The position numbers were made by a program, and so were the translations under genes. A DNA stretch of 32,994 nucleotides, taken from contig JAJRWX010000043.1 in assembly GCA_024276605.1 (NCBI GenBank), forward strand, positions 1 to 32,994, in the 5' to 3' direction. This document shows, in pieces, positions 1 through 7,609 of this stretch (position 1 is the first letter of the stretch; the number at the start of each line of letters is the position of its first letter). Below the pieces are notes generated by a model. The model was not told where the DNA came from. It did not search any database and worked only from the letters and a program-made list of their open reading frames with translations. This DNA comes from Planctomycetota bacterium. GTDB lineage: Bacteria > Planctomycetota > Phycisphaerae > UBA1845.

Positions 1-1
1 G

Positions 2-127
2 CTTCGTGAAGAAACGGCTGCCTGGTCAACTGATGTTAATGCAACGCAACGAGGCGTTGATTGGCAAATGAAAATCGAAGACGCACGGTGCAAACTGAAG
101 TCCGTATATCCCAAAATTAAGGCGTGA
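2..127 (+). CDS. IS630-family transposase, C-terminal fragment (cut by window edge)
   Basis: The reading frame is open from the left edge and ends in TGA at 125-127. The 41 visible residues include the pieces EETAAWSTDVNATQ, VDWQMKIEDARCKL and VYPKIKA. They follow the well-known C-terminal pattern of IS630/Tc1-mariner type transposases: an AW...RN-like stretch, then W.(F/M)...DAR.KL..(L/V)YP. The catalytic DDE residues lie outside the window. The stop codon sits inside the terminal repeat of the element, which ends at base 135, as is common for compact insertion sequences. Whether the copy is intact cannot be judged from this end alone. Confidence 0.82.
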   Translation, partial: LREETAAWSTDVNATQRGVDWQMKIEDARCKLKSVYPKIKA

Positions 128-137
128 CAAAGCACTA
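118..137 (+). repeat. Right end of the IS630-type element with TA target dinucleotide
   Basis: After the transposase stop the sequence runs GTGACAAAGCAC (124-135) and then TA (136-137). The 15 bases 124-138 match the right end of the MITE-like element at 29139-29154 with one mismatch. IS630 elements are known to insert at TA, often within CTAG, and duplicate the TA, so base 135 is the likely last base of the element. The left end is outside the window. Confidence 0.6.
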
Positions 138-187
138 GTGCCTTTACGATAGGCGTAGGCATCGCGCTATATGTTACCCGCGAGCCG

Positions 188-580
188 ATGTCTACCATGT
201 CGCGAGCGCTTTTCGACAGTGCCCACAATAAGTGGAAGCAAGCAGGTATCGTAGACTACGACCTACAATACCGCATGAACGGTAGCGATTATGTCGTTAC
301 AGTGCGCAGCGGCATCGTCACATCCGCACAGGTTGATGGCCAACAACCTTTAAGCAGCGATTGGCGCACGTATGCTATGGACGGCTTATTCGAAATCCTG
401 GCACTGGAATTGGACAATCAAGAGGAAGGCATAGGCCCCTTCGCCGGTGGTAGCAACGTCCCCGTGCGTGTACGCTTCAACATTGAACAAGGATACATAG
501 AACGCTTTTTAAGAGCAGGTTCAGGCCGAGGGGCTATCATAGAAACCGTGAAGCTATCAGTCACAACGCCTACGTCATAA
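188..580 (+). CDS. DUF6174-like hypothetical protein, 5' end probably removed by the IS insertion
   Basis: The 130-aa frame has the layout of DUF6174-type proteins: an early W with a following DYDLQYR strand (residues about 16-29), a VTVRSGIV strand, a mid-protein WRTYAMDGLFEIL helix and a late VRVRFNIEQGYIERFL segment. The exact molecular role of this family is not established. The frame stays open upstream back to the IS end: bases 149-187 read as IGVGIALYVTREP, which looks like the end of a membrane anchor directly joined to the conserved region. I infer that the native protein began further upstream and lost its start when the element inserted near base 136. ATG 188 has no convincing ribosome-binding site. 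A working shorter protein is possible but unproven. Confidence 0.6.
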   Translation: MSTMSRALFDSAHNKWKQAGIVDYDLQYRMNGSDYVVTVRSGIVTSAQVDGQQPLSSDWRTYAMDGLFEILALELDNQEEGIGPFAGGSNVPVRVRFNIEQGYIERFLRAGSGRGAIIETVKLSVTTPTS

Positions 581-621
581 CATGTTCACTCAACACCATC
601 ATCCCAGCATACACTTATGCG

Positions 622-939
622 CTACTCACTAAATACGTCGTTCACGATAGCCCCAAAGCAAGACACACAAAGTGCGGCATCACAATCCACATCGGGGCCA
701 AGGCAGACACTACATGCCGTATCAGCGTCGGATAGGATGACTACCTCAGTGGCACCTGTGTTTCGTGTATCCTCAATCAGGACGCGTAAGCTATTAACTT
801 GATCTTGCGATAAGCCTGCGCTGCGACATGTGACGTCCGTTGTAGACGCACTGATAGTCGATAGGGCACTACAACTGCACAAGCCTGCAACAGCGATCAT
901 CACAAGCCATGCTTGAATCATCCAGATTCTTTTTCTCAT
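622..939 (-). CDS. Small Cys-containing exported protein, unknown function
   Basis: Starting at ATG 939 the product is 105 aa with an MRKR basic start, a hydrophobic stretch (IQAWLVMIAVAGLC) and a Cys pair at the end of it that could be a lipobox, although neither Cys has a perfect one. The mature part has a C-terminal Cys cluster (CSVC, then DCDAALCVSC). The frame can be extended to 984, but that would put 15 charged residues before the signal, so I prefer 939. I do not recognise the family. It lies 41 bases from the DUF6174-like gene, in convergent orientation. Because it is small, its reality rests on the clean export signal and sensible composition. Confidence 0.5.
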   Translation of the reverse strand: MRKRIWMIQAWLVMIAVAGLCSCSALSTISASTTDVTCRSAGLSQDQVNSLRVLIEDTRNTGATEVVILSDADTACSVCLGPDVDCDAALCVSCFGAIVNDVFSE

Positions 940-1203
940 GCCTATCAGTCTTATCCTACTCCATCGGCGATTGATTGCATTCACGCTTTTTATGGGGTGA
1001 GCGTCCCCATGCCGTCAGTTTCCCGGTTCGGACGAAAATGCCACGTCTGCCTTGCAGGCTCAGCACTGCAACGGTAGGAGCGGTCGGGGTGGCAGGCAAA
1101 CTTGGAGGCCTGAACATTAGCGAATGGCTGCAGCTGCGAAAACAAGCCCACTCAGGAAACCCTCCACCTAAAAAACGTGCGCGCCCAAGTTCTATCCCGA
1201 TTC

Positions 1204-1217
1204 CAACAAAGCACTAG
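1204..1217 (+). repeat. Solo IS630-like terminal sequence
   Basis: Bases 1206-1218 (ACAAAGCACTAGT) are identical to 127-139 at the end of the IS630-type element, in the same orientation. No matching left end or transposase remnant was found between 138 and 1200. The CTAG core also forms the stop codon of the minus-strand lipoprotein gene (1214-1216). This may be the scar of an excised or decayed element, or chance. The bases 940-1213 otherwise hold only a short plus-strand frame with no export signal, domain or homology that I can recognise. Confidence 0.35.
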
Positions 1218-1780
1218 TTAGCGGGAGTTGCTGCGACGGTAAAATGGCTAATCGCTACAGTACTATTACCATTTTCTCTGTTAGTGAGTGTGGCTGCGAG
1301 CAAATAATCTCCGGCGGGAAGCGGCTTAGCTTCGGTTAAGATGTCCTTAGTGGCAGCTTTACGAAGTACGAAATTTTCACCCGGCGATAGGAGAGGGTAC
1401 TCCCGTCCGATTTCAAATGTCCCATCGTTAGCTTTTATGCCATAGGCAACTGCGCCGGCTTTATCGCTCATATCTTGTGATTGAATAACACATTGAAAAT
1501 CTACGGCATCACCTAGCAACGGTTTGAAAACTTCCACGCGGAATGTCGGTGATGCGGATACCGGTGTCGAGATGTACCAGGGCGTTAGTGGGTTTCCATC
1601 TGCATCGTTGCGATATTCGCCGGCGTGAGAGTCGATGTGAATCCAGGCTGAGGGGCTGGTAAGAACATCGAGACTGGGCTTGCCTCGGCCTGATTTAGCC
1701 GTTGAGTTGGTCGTTGCGCATCCGGGCATAAGGATTAAGATGGCTGACATTGTTATGGCTGATGCTCGTAAACGCTGCAT
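1214..1780 (-). CDS. Putative lipoprotein, unknown function
   Basis: The 188-aa product begins MQRLRASAITMSAILILMPGCATTNS: basic start, hydrophobic core and an MPGC lipobox with the acceptor Cys at residue 21, so it should be lipid-anchored. The mature part reads as a beta-rich domain (SPTFRVEVFKPLLGDAVDF, EIGREYPLLSPGENFVL, AGDYLLAATLTNRENGNS) of the kind found in small periplasmic or surface-exposed proteins, but I cannot name a family. It is transcribed away from alaS; the 273 bases between its start (1780) and alaS (2054) would hold both promoters, but no clear box stands out. The stop codon lies within the IS630-like end described at 1204-1217. Confidence 0.7.
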   Translation of the reverse strand: MQRLRASAITMSAILILMPGCATTNSTAKSGRGKPSLDVLTSPSAWIHIDSHAGEYRNDADGNPLTPWYISTPVSASPTFRVEVFKPLLGDAVDFQCVIQSQDMSDKAGAVAYGIKANDGTFEIGREYPLLSPGENFVLRKAATKDILTEAKPLPAGDYLLAATLTNRENGNSTVAISHFTVAATPAN

Positions 1781-2053
1781 GGTTGCTCCCCGATCAATGG
1801 TGACGAATTATTATAAGCCCATGACGCTAAGGTCGAGTCGGCCTGATGTCAACGACGCCATGTCACCCAGCCTGTGATTGTGTGTGCTGGGCCACTGCAG
1901 GATTCCCGCCAGCGAGGGTATGACGAAGTGGTGCTGCATGGCCTGTCAACTGGAAAATACTCCCTGGCCGAGTACAGTATCTAATTGCCACTGAGCTTGG
2001 CGTCATCGACGAGGGTGTCGGATGCGAAGGCTTATATCCTAACAGGTTTGACT

Positions 2054-4990
2054 ATGCGCTCTAATTTGACAGCCAACCAATTGAGACAGGAATTTCTTGA
2101 CTTCTTTCATGGCAAAGGTCACGAAATCGTCCAATCATCTCCGGTGGTTCCACACGATGATCCGACGCTGCTTTTTACTAATGCGGGGATGAATCAGTTC
2201 AAAGACGTTTTCTTAGCTACAGGTACGCGACCGTATAAGCGGGCGGCTGATACGCAGAAGTGCATCCGGGCGGGCGGTAAGCATAACGATCTCGACGACG
2301 TCGGGCAGGATACCTATCACCACACGTTTTTCGAGATGCTCGGCAACTGGTCTTTCGGTGATTATTTCAAAAAGGAGGCCATCGCCTGGGCCTGGGAATT
2401 GTTGACCGAGGTTTGGGGTATCGACAAATCGCGTCTGCACGTGACGTACTTCGAGGGTGATACGGCGGATGGGCTAGAGCCTGATACGGAAGCGGCTGAG
2501 CTGTGGAAAAATGAAACTGACATTGATCCGACACACATACACCCGGGCAATAAAAAAGATAACTTCTGGGAAATGGGCGAGACGGGTCCATGCGGGCCGT
2601 GCAGCGAGATTCATGTTGATACGACGCCCGACAAAAGCGGCGCTGCATTGGTTAATGCCGGTGATGCGCGGGTGATAGAAATTTGGAATCTGGTGTTTAT
2701 CCAATTCAATCGGGCTGGGGATGGGAAGTTGTCTCCCTTACCGGCTAAGCACGTGGATACGGGCATGGGGTTCGAGCGACTCTGTGCCTTGATGCAGGGG
2801 AAATCCAGCAACTACGACACGGATGTGTTTTCACCAATTTTTGAGGCCATACAAAAGCGAACCGGCGCGCCGGCGTATAAAGGACTGCTGCCGGGAATGC
2901 CGACGGATCACCCGGATCACACGCAACTCATGGTGGACGTGACCTATCGCGTGATGGCGGACCATATCCGTTGCCTGACATTTGCGATTACCGATGGGGC
3001 TATGCCTAGCAACGAAGGGCGAGGTTACGTACTTCGGCGGATTCTTCGCCGGGCGGTGCGCTATGGTAGGCAATATCTCAATATGCACGAACCGTTTCTT
3101 TGCGATCTTATCAAACCGTTGGTCGAGCACATGGGCGACGTCTTTCCCGAACTGCGTGACGGTCCGGACGCGAATCGTCCACGCGACAATGTAGCGTACA
3201 TCGCTGAAATACTTCGCGATGAAGAGGCGTCGTTCGGTAAAACGTTGGATCGGGGCATCAAGCTGTTCAACGAGGCGGCGGACCATGCCCGTAAACATCA
3301 TCATAGCCGAGTGAGCGGAGACGATGCATTCAAGTTGCATGATACCTACGGCTTCCCCATCGACCTCACCGAACTCATGGCTGAGGAGCAAGAACTGACG
3401 GTTGATATTGGTGAGTATGAACGGTTGATGGAAGTGGCACGCGAGAAGGCACGTAAACCATGGTCTCGACAGGGCGACTTTTTTAATGATGCTGAATCAC
3501 GATTGATGATGCGGCAATCTGCCTCACAGCCGACGAGGTTCGTCGGTTGGGATACCACAGAATCTAGAGCGAAAGTTCTTTGGGTTACGGCTGGTAGTAA
3601 TCCAGATGGCGACGCTCTTTATATCGACCAAGACGAAAACAAACGTGCGGCAATAGTTTTGGATCAAACTCCATTTTATGCAGAGAAAGGCGGACAGGTT
3701 GGCGACCGAGGTGTTATTGAAACTACGACTGGCGAATTCGTAGTTGATGAAGTCGTCGAATTGGATGAACGTATTGTACATTTAGGGCATTGCACACGTG
3801 GACGTATATGGTGCTACGACCCGGAATCTATAAAACATTCTCCCCAGCTACCAGCTACAACTCACCCACGGGAGCAAGCAAAGGCTGTTGTTGATGTCAG
3901 TTGTCGCATTCCCATCATGCAGAATCACACCGGTACACATATTTTAAATTGGGCGTTGCGGGAAGTGTTGGGGGATCATGTGCAGCAGAAGGGGTCGTTG
4001 GTTGATTCGGAGAAGACGCGGTTCGACTTTTCTCATCCTAAGCCGCTCACTGACGAGGAGTTGGCACGGATTGAAGACCTGTGCAACGGGCAGATCGAGG
4101 CTGACTATCACGTTTATACCAAGGAAGTTGACCAGGAGGCAGCGCGAAAAATTAATACATTGCGAGCCGTGTTCGGTGAGAAGTATCCCGATGTTGTGCG
4201 CGTCGTTTCCGTTGGCGCGGATATTGACGACATGTTGGCTAATCCCGCTGATCCCAAGTGGATGAAGTATTCCGTGGAATTTTGCGGTGGTACGCATCTC
4301 AAGACCAGCCGAGAAGCAGAGCGATTGGTACTTACGTCTGAGGAGGGTGTGGCGAAGGGTATACGTCGATTGGTGGGTGTGACCGGTGATACCGCGAAGC
4401 AGGCTATCGAAACTGGTGAAGCGTTTGTACTGGAAGTTGATGCGTGCTCTGAGAATGATTCTTTGTCCGAGTGTCTTGCAGACATCCAAAACCGAATCAA
4501 TACATCCATCATTCCACTACGCACGCGAAGGATGCTACTCGACAAGTTGGCGGAGTTACAAAAAATCGCCAAAAAACAGGATAAACTGGCTGACTCAGCT
4601 TCTGCGGATGATGTCCGAGAGAAGGTAGCTGCTTTACTCGATGAGGCGGAAACCATAGGCGATGTACGGATGGTGGTTGGCGAAGTCCCTACGGCTAAGA
4701 GCGATGCGCTGCGTGGCGCGATTGATTGGATACGCCAAAAGACGGACGCCTCAGCCGTGCTGCTGGTTTGCGTGGATGACGGAAAGGTGACACTTCTAGC
4801 TGGTATGAGTAAATCCGTAGTTGGTAAAGGCGTCAAAGCCGGCGATTTAATAAAAGAAATTGCCCCATTGGTCGGTGGTCGTGGTGGCGGCAGACCGGAC
4901 ATGGCTCAAGGCGGCGGCAACGATCCAGCAGGAGTGACAAGCGCGTTGAACAATGCTAAACAATGGATCACCAACAAGCTGAGTGCATAG
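2054..4990 (+). CDS. alaS: Alanine--tRNA ligase
   Basis: This enzyme charges tRNA-Ala with alanine in the cytoplasm and clears mischarged Ser/Gly-tRNA-Ala. The catalytic core starts with the typical RQEFLDFFHGKGHEIVQSSP and TLLFTNAGMNQFKDVFL segments. The editing domain shows the zinc-binding HTGTH motif (H625, H629) and CGGTH (C744, H748). The C-terminal DHHA1-type domain ends in GGRGGGRPDMAQGGG. I chose ATG 2054 (978 aa) because the family sequence begins right after it. An in-frame TTG at 1985 would add 23 residues with no family character. It is about 100 residues longer than the E. coli enzyme. A lightly AT-richer stretch at roughly 3550-3850 lies between the aminoacylation and editing regions and may hold part of the extra length. 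It stands alone, with about 550 noncoding bases after it. Confidence 0.98.
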   Translation: MRSNLTANQLRQEFLDFFHGKGHEIVQSSPVVPHDDPTLLFTNAGMNQFKDVFLATGTRPYKRAADTQKCIRAGGKHNDLDDVGQDTYHHTFFEMLGNWSFGDYFKKEAIAWAWELLTEVWGIDKSRLHVTYFEGDTADGLEPDTEAAELWKNETDIDPTHIHPGNKKDNFWEMGETGPCGPCSEIHVDTTPDKSGAALVNAGDARVIEIWNLVFIQFNRAGDGKLSPLPAKHVDTGMGFERLCALMQGKSSNYDTDVFSPIFEAIQKRTGAPAYKGLLPGMPTDHPDHTQLMVDVTYRVMADHIRCLTFAITDGAMPSNEGRGYVLRRILRRAVRYGRQYLNMHEPFLCDLIKPLVEHMGDVFPELRDGPDANRPRDNVAYIAEILRDEEASFGKTLDRGIKLFNEAADHARKHHHSRVSGDDAFKLHDTYGFPIDLTELMAEEQELTVDIGEYERLMEVAREKARKPWSRQGDFFNDAESRLMMRQSASQPTRFVGWDTTESRAKVLWVTAGSNPDGDALYIDQDENKRAAIVLDQTPFYAEKGGQVGDRGVIETTTGEFVVDEVVELDERIVHLGHCTRGRIWCYDPESIKHSPQLPATTHPREQAKAVVDVSCRIPIMQNHTGTHILNWALREVLGDHVQQKGSLVDSEKTRFDFSHPKPLTDEELARIEDLCNGQIEADYHVYTKEVDQEAARKINTLRAVFGEKYPDVVRVVSVGADIDDMLANPADPKWMKYSVEFCGGTHLKTSREAERLVLTSEEGVAKGIRRLVGVTGDTAKQAIETGEAFVLEVDACSENDSLSECLADIQNRINTSIIPLRTRRMLLDKLAELQKIAKKQDKLADSASADDVREKVAALLDEAETIGDVRMVVGEVPTAKSDALRGAIDWIRQKTDASAVLLVCVDDGKVTLLAGMSKSVVGKGVKAGDLIKEIAPLVGGRGGGRPDMAQGGGNDPAGVTSALNNAKQWITNKLSA

Positions 4991-5250
4991 GCAAGAGAAT
5001 ACGTGCAGGAAAATTCTGCTGGAATAACACTTGAAAGAAAATCTCTTTCAGGTATGGGACACCCAGCGAATCAGAGCACCACGGCGCAAGCCTGGTGACC
5101 CGGTCATAGGTTGGCGCGGGTGGCCTTGTTAACGCATGTGAACATGTTGGCGTGCGTTTGTCCGCAGGCTGGCGCCGTGCGGCTCTGATTTGATTATCCT
5201 GGTGGTAGCGCGTGCTAGATGACTGGTGGTTGCGCATGCCAAATGACTTC

Positions 5251-5307
5251 GGGCAGGTCAACCTTTCGCCAATGCCTAGTTGGCATTGGCGAAAGAACGA
5301 CCTGCCC
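5251..5307. repeat. Long imperfect palindrome
   Basis: The left arm is 5251-5276 and the right arm is 5282-5307, separated by 5 bases. Nine outer pairs (GGGCAGGTC/GACCTGCCC) and fourteen inner pairs (CTTTCGCCAATGCC/GGCATTGGCGAAAG) match perfectly and are split by a 3-base unpaired step. This could be a REP- or MITE-like dispersed element or a strong cruciform/transcript hairpin. No further copy was noticed in the window. Confidence 0.75.
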
Positions 5308-5371
5308 TACCGGACTCGTAACGAGATTGGTTACCTGCCTGGTCGTGTGATTCGATACGATCATCGGCTCC

Positions 5372-5397
5372 CCCATGTCCAAAAGGAAGGACATGGG
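5372..5397. repeat. Short hairpin CCCATGTCC / GGACATGGG
   Basis: A perfect 9-bp inverted repeat (5372-5380 and 5389-5397) has an 8-base AAAAGGAA loop. It resembles in style the CCCATGCCACCC arms of the MITE-like element at 28978-29153, but is not the same sequence. No T tract follows, so it is not a clear terminator. Confidence 0.6.
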
Positions 5398-5538
5398 CCA
5401 CACGCCTCAGAAAAATATTTGTCGCTTACCGGAAAAAACGCCTTGGGCGGCGTTTATGTAGATGAGGGCTGCGAAATGGCGTGCATTTTGTGGTGCCGAA
5501 AATGTGTATAACTATTTTACTGAAGGAGTCAGGTCATC

Positions 5539-6471
5539 ATGATAAAAGGATGCACTCATCTGCTAATCGGATTGGTCTTGGCATTAACTATGCTGACCGG
5601 CCCGGTCGAAGCTGCGTTTGCTCAGGATTCAGTGTTTGAGGATGTCGTTGAGCACCAGCCTACTCGACTGGATGTGAATTTTCCCGGTGGAAAACTGATT
5701 GATTATGTAAGCACTATTCGAAGTGCCTTGCCAAAGGGTGTGGTGAATATCGTCGTTATGCCCAACGCGCAGGCTATAGAAGTTCCACCGATGTCGCTGG
5801 TTGCGGTGACAGTCAATGCGGCGGTTCTTCTGTTGGAAGGCACGTATACTCTGCCCGATGGTCGTCGAGCAGAGATCGGCGTGCTTTCTTATAAGATTGA
5901 AGGTACGACTGACATGGTGTTCAAAGTGACGGTAGTCTATTTGATACGAGATATCATGTCTTCGGTCTGGAGTTTGGAGGAAGTATTATCTGACGGTCAA
6001 TCTGAACGCGAACTACTGGGCGCTATTGATGTGGTACAATCCTTGTTTTCTGATAAGGCTGAGATCAAGTACCATCCACCCACTCGATTATTAATCGCCC
6101 GCGGCACGAGAGAACAGTTGAAACTCGCAGGAAAAGTGATTGATCAACTTATTCATGGTGTAAAAAACAAACGAGCTCGTATCGATGAGTTGAAAAATAC
6201 TATCGAAGATCTGATGGTACAGCAACATGAGTTTTCGACTCAATTGATCGATATGGACGCCGAGCTGAAGCAGAAGAAATTTATACTTGACCAGGAGATT
6301 AAGGAAGAGGGATCGGACCAGCCAGATGCTCAGGACTATATGATCGAGCTTAGGAGCGAGGTCAAACACGCTCAGGCACAATATAATCTGGCCAACGATC
6401 GATTAAATCTGATTAACGAACAATTGAAACAGGTGAAGGGCGTACTAGCGGGCCTCCAAGAGTCGAGATAA
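5539..6471 (+). CDS. Exported secretin-N-like protein with C-terminal coiled coil
   Basis: The 310-aa product has a signal peptide (MIKGCTHLLIGLVLALTMLTGPVEAAFA, cleavage near residue 28). Two segments look like the short alpha/beta domains found at the N-terminus of secretins and related planctomycete proteins: residues about 35-90 (LDVNFPGGKLIDYVSTIRSA ... VPPMSLVAVTVNAAVLLLEG) and about 150-200 (GAIDVVQSLFSDKAEIKYHP, LLIARGTREQL). No secretin pore domain follows. Instead residues about 205-305 form a long charged heptad-like coiled coil. AAGGAG at 5522-5527 gives a good ribosome site for ATG 5539. The stop overlaps the start of the sigma-factor gene by one base (TAATG), so they are surely co-transcribed. 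Its job is unknown. A periplasmic sensing or scaffold role next to the sigma factor is inference. Confidence 0.85.
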   Translation: MIKGCTHLLIGLVLALTMLTGPVEAAFAQDSVFEDVVEHQPTRLDVNFPGGKLIDYVSTIRSALPKGVVNIVVMPNAQAIEVPPMSLVAVTVNAAVLLLEGTYTLPDGRRAEIGVLSYKIEGTTDMVFKVTVVYLIRDIMSSVWSLEEVLSDGQSERELLGAIDVVQSLFSDKAEIKYHPPTRLLIARGTREQLKLAGKVIDQLIHGVKNKRARIDELKNTIEDLMVQQHEFSTQLIDMDAELKQKKFILDQEIKEEGSDQPDAQDYMIELRSEVKHAQAQYNLANDRLNLINEQLKQVKGVLAGLQESR

Positions 6472-7073
6472 TGATATTTGTTGACGCCGCCCATGCAGAC
6501 GTGGCGTTTAACGATGAAAGTACTCAGGACGTGGATCATATTCACAGTCTAACCGCTGCCACCGCCTCGGGTGATCCTGAGGCGTTTGCGCGATTGTACA
6601 AAGCCAAGTTCAACTTTGTGTTGCGCGTTGTACGAAAAACAACAGGTTATGATGAGCAGACTTCGTTGGATATGGTACAGGATGTTATGTTGCGTGTGAT
6701 ACGATCTATGAAACCGTTTCAGGATGAGCAGGCACTTGATGCATGGCTAGCGTGCATGGCCAGGCATGTAGCATTTGATTATGTCAAACGCGATCGCCGT
6801 CGACGCATGAGGGAGCTGGCTTCGATGAATGGCCGGTACGTAGATGAAGTAGAAAATATAGAAGCCTTGAATGAAAAAGTAGCTTGGATTCGGCGGGAAC
6901 TTTCGGGATTGGATCGCGTGAGTGCCGGAATGATCGAGTTACGTTTTTATACTGGTCTGACGCTCAAGGCGATAGGTGAACGACTTGGCCTATCCACGGG
7001 TGCCGTTCACCGTCGAATCCTGAGTTCAATCAAACAATTACGCCTACGTATGAAAGAGGAAGATGATGAGTGA
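6471..7073 (+). CDS. ECF-type RNA polymerase sigma factor
   Basis: The 200-aa protein has the two-domain layout of sigma-70 factors of the extracytoplasmic function group. Region 2 spans residues about 30-105 (ASGDPEAFARLYKAKF, DMVQDVMLRVI, LDAWLACMARHVAFDYVKRD, followed by RRRR). Region 4 spans about 135-195 and ends in a helix-turn-helix (LTLKAIGERLGLSTGAVHRR). It would direct RNA polymerase to a stress- or surface-related regulon. It starts at the base where the upstream gene ends and overlaps the downstream membrane-protein gene by a few bases, a usual arrangement for a sigma factor with a membrane-bound partner. Confidence 0.92.
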   Translation: MIFVDAAHADVAFNDESTQDVDHIHSLTAATASGDPEAFARLYKAKFNFVLRVVRKTTGYDEQTSLDMVQDVMLRVIRSMKPFQDEQALDAWLACMARHVAFDYVKRDRRRRMRELASMNGRYVDEVENIEALNEKVAWIRRELSGLDRVSAGMIELRFYTGLTLKAIGERLGLSTGAVHRRILSSIKQLRLRMKEEDDE

Positions 7074-7554
7074 ATATAGCCGAGGCAAAAAATTCAGGCC
7101 TCACGTCGCTGATGACTTTGATGATGCTATACTATCTGAAGCTGGGCGTGAGCGCCGTGATGCGATGCTTGTTGATTTGCAAGGCTTAGTTGTTGGAGAA
7201 GGTCGTCGGCGTCGCGTGCGGCGTCGTATCGTGCGTGGTGTTTCGTTGTTCGTACTTACGATGATGGTCAGCGCTTCGTTAGTGACGATTTGGCCAACCT
7301 CGCATACGCCAATCACTGTCACTTCAAACCCCAAGCCGGAGTCGAGTTCGCTCATTCAAATCGTCGAAACGAATCCCCAAGCCGTGGCGGCGATGATCGC
7401 GAAACCGACAGTCAACCTGGCCAACTATTACATCGATGATCGTGAGCTTGTGGATACACTGGCTGCGATCGGACGCCCCAGTGGTCTTATTCGTAAGGGC
7501 GGCGAAGTATGCCTGGCTTCACCCGTGACCGACCCCATTTCACGATCCAATTGA
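7066..7554 (+). CDS. Single-pass membrane protein, candidate anti-sigma partner
   Basis: The product is about 162 aa. A cytosolic N-terminal part of about 55 residues is followed by a very basic stretch (GRRRRVRRRIVRG), one membrane helix (VSLFVLTMMVSASLVTIW) and an extracytoplasmic tail of about 85 residues. Two adjacent ATGs exist at 7063 and 7066. AGAGGA at 7055-7060 suits 7066 better. The gene overlaps the end of the sigma-factor gene. Position and topology suggest an anti-sigma factor, but I see no zinc-binding HxxxCxxC anti-sigma motif, so the role is inferred from context only. The tail mentions no known domain. Confidence 0.7.
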   Translation: MSEYSRGKKFRPHVADDFDDAILSEAGRERRDAMLVDLQGLVVGEGRRRRVRRRIVRGVSLFVLTMMVSASLVTIWPTSHTPITVTSNPKPESSSLIQIVETNPQAVAAMIAKPTVNLANYYIDDRELVDTLAAIGRPSGLIRKGGEVCLASPVTDPISRSN

Positions 7555-7609
7555 GAACATTTAGCCACCTGTTCCATATACGGCGCAAGCGCGATAGTTA
7601 ACCGTCCTA

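Larger units (their letters stand above)
4991..5538. other. Noncoding spacer rich in inverted repeats
   Basis: No credible gene is seen between alaS and the next operon. Short frames on both strands here share peptide pieces such as LSPMP and HWRK only because the DNA is palindromic. The spacer contains a long imperfect palindrome (5251-5307), a 9-bp hairpin (5372-5397) and a small AAACGCC/GGCGTTT hairpin (5436-5455, 6-base loop) shortly before the next gene. A 7-bp TGAAAGA/TCTTTCA hairpin follows alaS near 5032-5050, without a T tract, so termination there is uncertain. Confidence 0.6.

Noticed and set aside
668-683. AGTGCGGCATCACA-like sequence as the left end of an element ending at 1214
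   Set aside because: It lacks the CTAG/TA flank and has several mismatches to the MITE left end, and it lies in a plausible gene.
975-1217. 80-codon plus-strand frame ending at the IS-like sequence
   Set aside because: No export signal, domain or ribosome site, and it overlaps the start of the neighbouring minus-strand gene; a coding role cannot be supported.
4114-4902. 262-codon minus-strand frame opposite alaS
   Set aside because: It lies wholly inside a certain housekeeping gene and has Ser/Thr-rich shadow composition.
5212-5511. Open frames on both strands with similar peptides across the spacer after alaS
   Set aside because: The likeness comes from the palindromic DNA; there is no ribosome site or family character.
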